The translations under genes were made by a program, and so were the position numbers. Below the pieces are notes generated by a model. That model was not told the origin of the DNA. It saw only the letters and a list, made by a program, of their open reading frames with translations, and ran no database searches. A stretch of DNA of 64,000 nucleotides from PALSA-607 sp963825425 (GTDB taxonomy: Bacteria > Actinomycetota > Actinomycetes > Acidothermales > Acidothermaceae), in NCBI GenBank assembly GCA_963825425.1, contig CAWGTF010000015.1:186001-250000 (forward strand), written 5' to 3'. Below, piece by piece: positions 42,474 to 51,061 of this stretch; position 1 is the stretch's first letter; each line of letters opens with the position of its first letter.

Positions 42474-42867
42474 GATGAGCTGTCGTGGTTTCGCCATCGC
42501 CATCCAGGCGACGTGAACCTCGAATCTCGTTAGAGGCACGTCCGAAAAGGACGGCGGCTAGCTGACAGCCACCTCACGCGTCCGTCTACTACACATTCTT
42601 CGGACCACCTCCTCTCTCGTGTACCTCCACGGTAATCAAGGCGCGAACGGTCGGCAATCACATTCGCGGGAGCGCGCGGCCACATTCGCGGGAGCACGGC
42701 ACCTCTCTGTCTCCGGACGGGATGGCCAGCGCCCGATACGCAGGATTGGCGGGGGTTTAGGCCAAATGGCCCAATGTGGCATATGCGCGCGATCTATCAC
42801 CCTATCGGCGGGTCAGCGGCGCCATTCGGCTGCCGATCCATAATTCGTGAGTACACAAACGGAACAT
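42474..42867. other. Gene-poor gap with a short direct repeat
   Basis: No convincing gene in this ~390-base stretch, which is less GC-biased in places than its surroundings. It contains a direct repeat CACATTCGCGGGAGC at 42659-42673 and 42681-42695 (22 bases apart), a possible two-site operator for the plus-strand genes that follow at 42868. Confidence 0.5.
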
Positions 42868-42981
42868 ATGGAAGACGTCCCGATGCAGCTGTTGGCCGAG
42901 CACCTGCCGATCTCGCTGCTCTGGGACCTTGCCGACCCCGCTGGCCCCGACAGCGCTGACCTGCTCGCGCACGAAGCCTGA
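42868..42981 (+). CDS. Small protein (37 residues) upstream of ygfZ
   Basis: ATG 42868 to TGA 42981 encodes a 37-residue acidic peptide (MEDVPMQLLAEHLPISLLWDLADP at the N-terminus, split here: MEDVPMQLLAEHLPISLL). The EHLPISLLxDL pattern recalls short conserved actinobacterial proteins of unknown role. It precedes ygfZ by 17 bases. No clear Shine-Dalgarno (GGAACAT). Confidence 0.5.
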   Translation: MEDVPMQLLAEHLPISLLWDLADPAGPDSADLLAHEA

Positions 42982-42998
42982 CGCCTACACTGGCCCTC

Positions 42999-44140
42999 AT
43001 GGGCGCGGCAGCTGAAGGTGTGCAGGCCGCGGGGTACCGCAGCCCGCTGCTAGACCTGCCAGGGGCGGTCGCCACCGCACCGCGTCGACAAGCACTGCAT
43101 CGACGGACACTCCGTCCGCAGACACCACCGATGATCTTGATGCCGGCGTGGCCGCGCACTACGGCGATCCGCTCCGCGAACAGCGGCAGTTGGCCAACGG
43201 CGTCGGGTTCGTCGATTTGTCGCACCGCAGTGTGGTCCGGATCACCGGCGCCGACCGGCTCACCTGGTTGCACAACCTCACGACGCAAAGCCTCGAACGA
43301 CTGGCTCCCGGCGTCGGCTGCGCAGGCCCTGATTCTCGAGCCCACAAGGCCATGTCGAGCATCACCTTCAGCTCGTCGACGATGGCGACGCGGTCTGGAT
43401 TCACGTGGAACGGTCTGACGCCGAGTCGCTCGTCGACTTTCTTACCTCGATGCGGTTCATGCTGCGGGTCGAGGTGGCCGACGTGACGGCCGATTGGGCC
43501 GTCGTGTGGGAGCCGATCCGCGAGCCGCACCCGACCTTGCTGAGCAGGGTCGATCCGCAGCGTCGACGAAGTGGCCGGGCGCCAGGTTTTCGTTGCCCGC
43601 ACTGATCTTTCGGCGTTCGCGACCTCGGCCGATCGCACCGGCCCGCCCGCCGGCGTCCTCGCTCTCGAAGCTCTTCGGGTTGCAGCCGGACGGCCACGGT
43701 TCGGGCTCGAGACCGACCACCGCACGATCCCGCACGAGCTGGGCTGGATCGGGACGGCGGTGCAGCTCGACAAGGGTTGCTACCGCGGCCAGGAGACGGT
43801 GGCGCGCGTCGTCGAATCTCGGTCGGCCGCCGCGCCGACTGGTTCGACTGCATCTCGACGGCAGCGCGCGCGAGAGTCCTGCCCGCGCGGGGCAGTGAGG
43901 TCGTCGAGGCCGACGACGCAGCTGTGATCGGTCGGGTGACGACCGCGGCGTATCACTACGAGCTCGGGCCGATCGCGCTTGGCCGTGGTCAAGTACGCGA
44001 CGCCCGACGACGTCGCGGTGCTGGTGCGCACCGGCGATGCGGATGTGCCGGCGACGATGGATGCCGTCGTCGAACGCGATTCCGGGCCACGTCCCGGCCA
44101 GGCCGCCAGAGCGGCGTTCCGGACGCTCGGCGTTCGCTAA
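42999..44140 (+). CDS. ygfZ: Folate-binding YgfZ/GcvT-like protein (at least five frameshifts)
   Basis: A ~370-residue GcvT-fold protein that supports iron-sulfur cluster maintenance with tetrahydrofolate. Pieces in order, in alternating frames: MGAAAEGVQAAGYRSPLLDLP; VAAHYGDPLREQRQLANGVGFVDLSHRSVVRITGADRL (split), WLHNLTTQSLERLAPG; VERSDAESLVDFLTSMRFMLRVEVADV; VAGRQVFVARTDLSAF; and the family signature LDKGCYRGQETVARV; then AAVIGRVTTAAYHYELGPIAL and AAFRTLGVR before TAA 44140. So many breaks in one kilobase make this the worst spot of the window; either a poorly corrected assembly or a decaying gene. The signature Cys is intact. Confidence 0.75.
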
Positions 44141-44575
44141 GCGCTCGTCCTCGACGTCGATCACCAGCGTCATCGGGCCGTCGTTGACCAGCTCCACTTG
44201 CATATCGGCACCGAACCGACCGGTCGCGACCTCGGCTCCGAGTGCTGCAGTTCGTTGACGACTGGCGTCAACGAGCGGTTCGGCGATGTGCGCCGGTGCG
44301 GCCGCGTTCCACGACGGACGCCGACCCTTGCCGGTGTCGGCGTACAGGGTGAACTGGCTGATCACGAGCAGCGGCGCATCGACGTCCGCGCACGATTTCT
44401 CGCCGTCGAGAATCCGCAAGTGATACAGCTTCGACGCCATCAGCCGCGCGTCGTCGGCGGTGTCGTCATGCGTAACACCGACGAGGACGACGAGGCCTGG
44501 CCGATCCAGTGCGCCGACGGTCTCGCCACCGACAACAACTCGCGCCCGGCTCACTCGCTGCACCACCGCACGCAT
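44129..44575 (-). CDS. dtd: D-aminoacyl-tRNA deacylase
   Basis: A ~149-residue Dtd enzyme that removes D-amino acids (and Gly) from mischarged tRNA. It starts MRAVVQRVSRARVVVGGETVG and has both catalytic motifs: LVISQFTLYAD (SQxTL) and ELVNDGPMTLVIDV (N-x-GPxT). The homologous part ends about 44129, but the frame stays open to 43457 across the convergent ygfZ; a lost stop through an indel is likely because family members end near this point. The 3' ends of dtd and ygfZ meet tail to tail. Confidence 0.85.
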
Positions 44576-44739
44576 CGGTGCATCGTGCCACGTGCGTGAC
44601 CGGCGAGTGTTGCGACCGGCGTCCAGCTTGGCGACCGTGAGCGCAGTTCGTCGACGCCAGGGAGTTGCCAGACCGACGACCCGGTGACGGCATGCGTCAT
44701 TGCGGCCAGTTGAGGGTGCTTGAGCGAGGTCCTGGGCCG

Positions 44740-46055
44740 CGTTCAGCTGACGCTTCTATGTGTTGTCAAGTCATGCTGAGGTCCTTTGGTTGAGAGTCCG
44801 GAACAGTTCGCGGGCGATGTAGCGCTTGAGTGCGCGGCGGATTTCGGGGTCGGTTTTCCCTTCGGTTCGGCGCTTTTCGATGTAGGCGTGGGTGCGGGGA
44901 CAAACTCGCCAACGGTTGAGGGTGATGTCGTGCAGCGCACGGTTCAACGCTCGGTCACCGCCACGGTTGAGTCGGTGTCTTTTGATGCGACCACTGCTGG
45001 CCTGGATCGGGCTAGCGCCGGCCAGCGCAGCGAACGCCGCGTCGTTGCGGCAGCGACCTTGATGGGAGAACGACACCAGTGCCTGTGCTGCGCTGACCGG
45101 TCCGATCCCGGTCTTGGCCAGCAGTTGCGGGGCGAGGATGTTCACCAGGATCTGCAGTTGGGTTTTGTTGGCCACCAACTCGGTGCCGGCGGTGCGGATC
45201 GCCACGGCGAGCCGACGCGCTTCGCCGAGCCGGATCGCTTGCTCGCGGGTGGCCCCGGCGCGGCCGCGTCGCCGGGCGATGTGGCCCAACCACTGATCGG
45301 ACAGCCGGCCCTTCGCCAGTGCCCGGTCGGGTTCATCACCGCCGAGCAGCAACGCCCGGAGCCGGTTGATCTGCGCAGTGCGGGCAACGGTGAGGTCGCG
45401 GCGCGCAGTGAGCAAGATCCGCAACCCTTCGCGGTCACCGTCCGCGCGTGGGGTCGGCAACTTGTGGGGTTGCATCTGCAACACGCTCAACGCAGCCAGC
45501 CGAGCATCTTTGGGATCAGATTTCCCGCGGCGTCGTTCAGCTCGCCGCGGTCGTTCGACTTCCACCACCATCAGCCCGGCAGCGGTCGCCGCACGAGCCA
45601 ACCCGATGCCGTAGCTGCGGGTGCCTTCCAACCCGACGATCAACCTTCGGCCTGGCGCGTGGTCGTCGATCCAGCTCAACGCTTCAGCGAAACCCGCGGC
45701 GTCGTTGGTCACCGTGCACACGCTGATCGTCGCACCGGTCGGGCTTGTCATTTCCAAGGTGTGCGTGTCGCGATGGGTGTCGCCACCGATGACGGCATCC
45801 ACCAAATCTGCCAGCATTGTCATACGGCTCGAGCTCCTTCCAGGGACGGGTCGTTGTCGGCACCGGTTTGGATGGAGTCACCGAACGGCAGTTCTGTGAG
45901 GAGTCACACGCCGCAGCGCGGACAGGCTTCTATCAAGCCAGTCGGTGGGCCAGACCGGTGCCGGCGCCCGACGACACGTCAGCTGCAAGACACGACACAA
46001 CGCCGGTCAAAACGCGCCTGAGTCAGTCGGACACCAGCACCGATGCTGGCAGCGA
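44740..46055 (-). mobile_element. IS110-family insertion sequence (ends not determined)
   Basis: The element contains one intact transposase (44771-45823) plus flanking non-coding DNA. IS110 elements usually lack terminal inverted repeats, so the ends given are estimates: the left from the end of unrelated intergenic DNA near dtd, the right from the abrupt start of an enolase fragment at 46062. The ~230 bases upstream of the transposase start (45824-46055) is where IS110-group elements encode their bridge RNA. Confidence 0.5.
44771..45823 (-). CDS. IS110-family transposase (DEDD recombinase)
   Basis: A 350-residue intact transposase. N-terminal RuvC-like DEDD domain: AVIGGDTHRDTHTLEM (first Asp), LIVGLEGTRSYGIGLARA (Glu), VEVERPRRAERRRGKSDPKDARLAAL (SDPKDA, the two Asp). 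Middle coiled helices with RRDLTVARTAQINRLRALLL. C-terminal Transposase_20 domain: LLAKTGIGPVSAAQALVSFSHQGRCRNDAAFAALAGASPIQASSGRIKRHRLNRGGDRALNRALH, in which the serine of ASPIQASSGR lies in the family's catalytic region, and a tail ending KRYIARELFRTL. No frameshift, unlike many neighbours, so it is probably recent and active. Confidence 0.95.
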   Translation of the reverse strand: MTMLADLVDAVIGGDTHRDTHTLEMTSPTGATISVCTVTNDAAGFAEALSWIDDHAPGRRLIVGLEGTRSYGIGLARAATAAGLMVVEVERPRRAERRRGKSDPKDARLAALSVLQMQPHKLPTPRADGDREGLRILLTARRDLTVARTAQINRLRALLLGGDEPDRALAKGRLSDQWLGHIARRRGRAGATREQAIRLGEARRLAVAIRTAGTELVANKTQLQILVNILAPQLLAKTGIGPVSAAQALVSFSHQGRCRNDAAFAALAGASPIQASSGRIKRHRLNRGGDRALNRALHDITLNRWRVCPRTHAYIEKRRTEGKTDPEIRRALKRYIARELFRTLNQRTSA

Positions 46056-46061
46056 TCCACC

Positions 46062-46340
46062 CACGACGCCGGCTACAAGCCGGGCCGGGACGGGGTGGCC
46101 ATCGCCCTCGATCCGGCCGCGAGCGAGTTCTACCGCGACGGCACCTACACGGTGGCCGGCGAGAAACTCAGTAGCGATGACATGGTGGCCCGCTACGCCG
46201 AGATAGTCACGCGGTTTCCGGTGTGGAGCCTGGAGGACGGGCTCGCCGAGGGCGACTGGGACGGATGGGAGAGGCTCAACGCGGCGCTCGGGGAGCGGAT
46301 TCAGACCGTCGGCGACGACATCCTCGGGCAACCCCAACCG
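46062..46340 (+). pseudogene. Enolase fragment (middle third)
   Basis: About 88 residues of enolase: DAGYKPGRDGVAIALDPAASEFYRDGTY, LSSDDMVARYAEIVTRFPVWSLEDGLAEGDWDGW, IQTVGDDIL (each piece under 20 in a row where quoted: ALDPAASEFY, VWSLEDGLAEGDW, GDDIL). These contain the three metal ligands (Asp in ALDP, Glu in LEDG, Asp in GDD), yet both the N-terminal domain and the C-terminal catalytic part are absent in all frames. The 5' end adjoins the IS110 element. It is a remnant of a second eno copy, not a gene; the true eno should lie elsewhere. Confidence 0.85.
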
Positions 46341-46824
46341 TACGGCGCCAACTCAGCGAGGCGATCACGACGCGGCGGCGGCGAGCCGCGTTGAAGTTCA
46401 CACCGGACCCCTGCTGGATAACCCGCAACGCGTCGGCAGACCGCTAGCACCGCCTCTGCAAGACCGGCACAGCGCGCGACGCGGGACCTACAGATGATCA
46501 GTCACCGCATTGCCGACGACTCGCGACCGTGACAGGGCTCCTTCGTCAGCCGACCGCACAGACGCCTACCGACCGCGCTAGGTGCGACCTCCACGAATCC
46601 GGCGCGTCCGGCTCGTGGTCGCGAACGGGTCGTACGAAGGATCACGTAACCGCTCGCGGCCAGTTCGAGATCGCGGCGCCACCGAACGCAGCGGCCGGAG
46701 GCCTCACCGTCGGCGTCGATTCTCGCTACGTCACCGACGCGGCGGAAAGGTGCCAACTTGTGCTGCCGAAACCCCACCCGCTGTCGTACTAAAGAGAGGG
46801 CCGGGCGGTCGCGGTAGACGCCGA
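46341..46824. other. Gene-free stretch
   Basis: No supported gene. It begins with debris after the enolase fragment; frames of 75-150 codons are open on both strands but show no recognisable motif and no ribosome site. Confidence 0.5.
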
Positions 46825-49800
46825 TCAGCGGCCGAACAGGCCGCGCTTCTTCTTCTGCTGTGCAGCGCTAGCGGCTGTCGGCCGTGGCGGAGTCGCGGTG
46901 CCCGAACCCGGGCCGGCGCTGGGTCGCGGACTGCTGGGTGCTGGCTCGTCCTCGAAGCCGAGACTCGACAACTCACGCAGCAACGACGCTGTGTCGGCCA
47001 GGTCGCGTTGCGCAAACGGCTGGAACGCTGACTCGTACTCGGGCTCTGGCGCTTCAGCGGCCGCCTCTTCGCCATCCTGCGGCAACGTGTCGGAGCCGGT
47101 GCGGCTGAAGTCGGACAGCATGGCGTTTGCCGACGCGAGCTGCGCAGGGTCGCGTGACGGCGCGGACGCCTGCACCATCATCTGGTTGACGGCGGCGATG
47201 CGAGTCGCCTCCGCCTCGGCGGCTTCGCGCTGCTGCTGCTCCGCGGCGTGGGCAGCTTCGTCTGCGGCGAGTTGAGCAGCCGAGAATTGCTGGCGTGCTT
47301 CGTGCTCGGCGCGGAGCCGTTCCTCGTCGACGTGTTGCTGGTTCGGGCGCGCCGAAGTATTCGACGTTGATTCTTTCCGCCTCGACCCGACTCGCTTCCT
47401 CAGCAGCAAGGCGCTGTGCTTCTTGAGCAGCGAGGTGCTCTGCTTCCAGGCGCGCTGCCTCAGCCGCAAGGTGTTCGGCTTCAGCGCGAGCGGCCTCGTG
47501 CAGCGCCAGCTGCTCGGCTTCGAGCGCGCTCTGCTTCGAGGCGAGCGCTTCGGCTTCGAGACGCTCGGCTTCGAGGCGTTCTGCTTCGAGGCGTGCGGCT
47601 TCTTCGGCGGCGAGGCGCTCAGCTTCGAGGCGTTCGGCTTCGAGCCGTTCGGCTTCGAGGCGTTCTGCTTCGAGGCGTTCGGCTTCGAGGCGTTCGGCTT
47701 CGAGGCGTTCGGCTTCGAGGCGTGCGGCTTCTTCGGCGGCGAGGCGTTCGGCTTCGAGCCGTTCGGCTTCGAGGCGTTCGGCTTCGAGGCGCTCGGCTTC
47801 GAGGCGTGCGGCTTCTTCGGCGGCGAGGCGCTCTGCTTCGAGGCGTTCGGCTTCGAGGCGCTCGGCTTCGAGGCGTTCGGCTTCGAGGCGTTCAGCTTCG
47901 AGGCGTTCGGCTTCGAGGCGCTCGGCTTCGAGACGCTCGGCTTCGAGGCGCTCTGCTTCGAGGCGCTCGGCTTCGAGGCGCTCGGCTTCGAGGCGCTCGG
48001 CTTCGAGCCGCTCAGCTTCGAGGCGCTCAGCTTCGAGGCGTGCGGCTTCTTCGGCGGCGAGGCGTTCTGCTTCGAGGCGTTCGGCTTCGAGGCGTTCGGC
48101 TTCGAGGCGTTCGGCTTCGAGGCGTGCGGCTTCTTCGGCGGCGAGGCGTTCTGCTTCGAGGCGTTCTGCTTCGAGGCGCTCTGCTTCGAGACGTTCGGCT
48201 TCTTCGGCCGCGATGCGGGCCGCTTCTTCGGCGGCGAGGCGTTCGGCTTCGAGGCGCTCGGCTTCCAACCGTGCGGCTTCTTCGGCGGCGAGGCGGGCCG
48301 CTTCTTCGGCGGCGACTCGTTCGGCTTCGAGTCGTTCTGCTTCGAGGCGCGCGGCTTCCTCCGCGGCCATCCGGGTGGCTTCCTCGGCCGCGAGGCGAGC
48401 GGCCTCTTCTGCGGCGAGGCGCTCGGCTTCGAGCCGTTCTGCTTCGACGCGCGCAGCTTCCTCGGCGGCAAGGCGGGCGGCTTCTTCGGCGGCGACTCGT
48501 TCGGCTTCGAGTCGCTCTGCTTCCAGGCGCGCTGCTTCTTCGGCAGCGAGCGAGGGCGGCCTCCTCTGCGGCGATGCGTTGTACCTCGAGCCGAGGCGTT
48601 CGGCTTCGAGGCGCTCGGCTTCAAGCGCGCGGCTTCTTCGGCTGCGAGCCGCGCAGCTTCTTCGGCGGCGAGCCGCTCGGCTTCGAGGCGTTCGGCTTCG
48701 AGGCGTGCGGCTTCTTCTGCGGCTGCGCGTGCTGCTTCTTCCGCGCGCGATGCGCTCGGCTTCGAGACGTTCGGCCTCGACTCTGCTGCGAGCGTGCTCG
48801 GCTTCGAGGCGTGCGGCTTCGAGGCCGTTCGGCCTCGCAGGCGTTCCGCTTCGAGGCGGGCGGCAGTCGTCGGCGTGCTCAGTCTCGCGGCGCTCGTTCT
48901 CGGCTCGAGCCGCCTCACGGCGCGCTTCCAGGTCGACGACCTCAGCGATGTGACCAGCCTTGTTGGTGCGCTTGGTGGCGTTGTGGTGAGCCTCGGCCTC
49001 GGCGTGCGCGGCTGCGAGCTCTGCAGCGGCAGCCTTTCTGATCCGATCCCGGCGCAGCTGGTCCTCGCTGGGGACGGCGGAGTGGGCGACTGCCTTCGGC
49101 GCGGCGCGCAGCCGGATCTCGTCGGGCACGTGGAACGGGTCGACGAACGGACGGCCCGGTGTCGGGGCGCGGCCCGAGTGCACGGGTCAGAGCCTCGGAG
49201 ACCTCCGCCAACGACGACATGCCGGTCGCCTCGCGGGGCTCCGGCCCGTCCCACTCGTGCTGCTCCTCGGCGACCGCAGGCAGCGGCTCCGAAGACTCAA
49301 TCGGTTCTCTGCCGCTCAAGGCGAAGGCTGCCGCGAGCGCTGCGGTCCGGGAGAAGTTGTCACGCACCGGCTCATCGGCCTGCTCGACTTCAGCGTCGTC
49401 GACCTCATCGTCGGCCTGGTCGTCGGCGGTTCGTCGTCGTCGTCGTACACGGGCGCGCCGTCCGGACCGATGTCTTCTTCGACGTCGACCAGACCGGCCT
49501 CGACGAGGACGCGCACGACGGTGCCGGCCTCGAACAGGGTGAACCCGCACTCGCGCGCGAGATCGGCGATGCTGCGCTCGCCGTCGATCTTGCACAGCAG
49601 CGACCACGTGTCGGAGTCGAGCGTGATGTTGGCCTCGCCGCCGTGGGCAGCCAGCATCGGCACGGCGTTGGGCCCGTGCACCGCGTCGACGATCTCTTCC
49701 CAGGTCGACTTCCGGACCCGGACCTGGTCGAGCAACTGGTTCAACGGCGTCGGCGGCGCGACGTCCTCGCGGGTCTTTTCGCCCTTACGGAAACGCCAGC

Positions 49801-50176
49801 GGCCCGACGTCCAGGCAAGGAGGTCAGTCAAGCCGTCGCGGACCTGCTCCTGCACGAAAGCCTCGACCACGTCTTGTTCGACGAAGCCGAGGTGCACGAG
49901 CAGTTCGCCAAGGCGCCAGCCCTGAAGCTCGGTGCGCTGCGCCTCGAGCGCCTCCGCCAGGTTCTCGGGGACGAGGGCGTTGCTCGAGATGAGCCGGGCG
50001 CCGAGCTGCGGGCGCTGGCCCGGCACCGAAACCGCGTAGACCAGCCCAGCCTTGAGGTAGATGAGCGCCTCGCTGCCGACGTCGTCGACGACATGGAGGC
50101 AGCCAGTGGCCTGCTCGTCCGCGAGGCCACTGAGGGCAACTTCGATGGGGGTGGTCGTGAGTTCGCCTTTGAGCAC
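46825..50176 (-). CDS. DUF4388-domain protein with giant pentad-repeat helix (frameshifted)
   Basis: A ~1,115-residue protein read through several frames. GTG 50176 has GGGAGG 6 bases upstream. Residues 1-~100 are a DUF4388 (PATAN-like) domain: LKGELTTTPIEVALSGLA, GCLHVVDDVGSEALIYLKAGLVYAV; ~110-250 a second helical part (LGELLVHLGFVEQDVVEAFV, WTSGRWRFRKGE, CKIDGERSIADLARECGFTLFEAGTVVRVLVEAGLV). An acidic linker follows, then ~400 residues of RLEAE pentads with RLAAEEAA breaks, a His/Gln-rich helix (EARQQFSAAQLAADEAA), and a C-terminal tail ending QKKKRGLFGR. DUF4388 proteins in other bacteria are linked to gliding/polarity and signal complexes. The helix is highly charged (Glu/Arg) and probably a long rigid rod. 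Frame changes near 49430, 49180 and 47360. Confidence 0.78.
47540..48770. repeat. Tandem 15-base repeats (RLEAE pentads)
   Basis: About 1.2 kb built from 15-base units, seen on the plus strand as GGCTTCGAGGCGTTC or GGCTTCGAGGCGCTC, interrupted at intervals by an 18- to 30-base module GCGGCTTCTTCGGCGGCGAG. On the coding (minus) strand they encode RLEAE pentads and RLAAEEAA modules. Roughly 50 pentads; unit identity is highest between 47,600 and 48,200. This is hard to assemble and its copy number may be wrong. Confidence 0.9.
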
Positions 50177-50406
50177 GGGCGACCTCCCACCTTGGAACGG
50201 CTGATGCGCTGACGCAAATGGACGCAAGGGTGCCGATGAACCCTGCATCGTTGCCATCGGCAACTGGGGCGGGAGCATTGAGCCATCCGGTCGAACATCC
50301 ACGCGTAATCGGCGTCTCGGATGCGTATCGATTCGTGCCAGCTCGTCCCCTGGCATGGCACCATGGGCGACGGTCACTCCAAATGCCTCGCGGCACTGCT
50401 CCAATC

Positions 50407-50455
50407 GGGCTAACCGACTGGGCTAACCGACGGGGTGCATGCTGGTAAACCAGCA
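50407..50455. promoter_or_regulatory. Tandem GGGCTAACCGAC repeats and a palindrome upstream of rsiG
   Basis: GGGCTAACCGAC occurs at 50407-50418 and 50420-50431 (13-base period), followed by TGCTGGT-AA-ACCAGCA at 50440-50455, a 7-base inverted repeat. They lie 38-87 bases before rsiG in a divergent gap with the DUF4388 gene. Likely regulator sites; identity of the regulator unknown. Confidence 0.5.
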
Positions 50456-50493
50456 GACCAGTAGCGCCGCACGACGAGCCACGGAGGCACCAG

Positions 50494-51058
50494 GTGTCTG
50501 ACGACCGCAGTGACGCACCGAGCGGTCACCGCCGCATCGATCGAGTGCTCTCCGAGGGCTACCTCGACGGACTGTCCAGCCTGCCGCTGCCCGAGGTTCG
50601 CGAGCTGCGCGATCAGGCCGAGCAGGAGGAGGCAGATCTGTCGTATCTGCGCCGGATGCTCCAGGGCCGGGTCGACATCATCAACGCCGAGCTCGCCCGC
50701 CGCCGCGGTGACTCCGGCGATCGGTGCCAGCATCATCGACCAGTTGCCGCGGATCCTCGCCGACGAGCGCTCGCCCGCCAGAGGCCTCGGCCGGCACACC
50801 GTCATCGAGCCGTCGCGAGTCGACGAGCACCGCAGGTTGGTCGAGCGACTGGTCGGCGACTCCGATCTGTCCGCCCTCGCCGGCCGCACGGTCGAGCAGC
50901 TGGAAGACACGCTCGAGCGTTTCGGTGACCAGGAGCGGCAGATCTCAGAGCAACGCCACGCCGTCCAGCTCGTCATGGACGCCGCCGCGCACGAGATCAC
51001 CCGCCGTTACCGCGACGGCGAGGCCGACGTGTCGGCGCTGTTGCCGAGCGAGAACTGA
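50494..51058 (+). CDS. rsiG: RsiG, c-di-GMP-dependent anti-sigma factor (frameshifted)
   Basis: A ~188-residue helical protein like Streptomyces RsiG, which with c-di-GMP sequesters the sigma factor WhiG. The published ligand motif E-x3-S-x2-R-x3-Q-x3-D occurs twice, one per helix: EADLSYLRRMLQGRVD (about residue 45) and ERQISEQRHAVQLVMD (about residue 155). Both copies are complete. It begins with PEVRELRDQAEQEEADL and ends with ITRRYRDGEADVSALLPS, as in the family. The frame changes once near 50735 between the two helices. The partner sigma factor is not in the window. Confidence 0.9.
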
Positions 51059-51061
51059 GCG

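Noticed and set aside
43457..44128. C-terminal extension of Dtd (frame open for another ~220 codons)
   Set aside because: Dtd homology stops near 44129 and the extension lies antisense to ygfZ; a lost stop codon is the better explanation.
44786..46021. A 411-codon plus-strand frame opposite the IS110 transposase
   Set aside because: It is antisense to an intact transposase with all catalytic residues, and its sequence shows no family features.
47540..48770. Possible CRISPR array because of regular short repeats
   Set aside because: The repeats are contiguous 15-base units without spacers and lie in a coding frame (RLEAE).
47423..50212. A 929-codon plus-strand frame rich in GFEAF and GFFGGEA across the repeat region
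   Set aside because: It is the shadow of the minus-strand RLEAE repeat; tandem 15-base units leave other frames open. No ribosome site and no homology outside the repeats.
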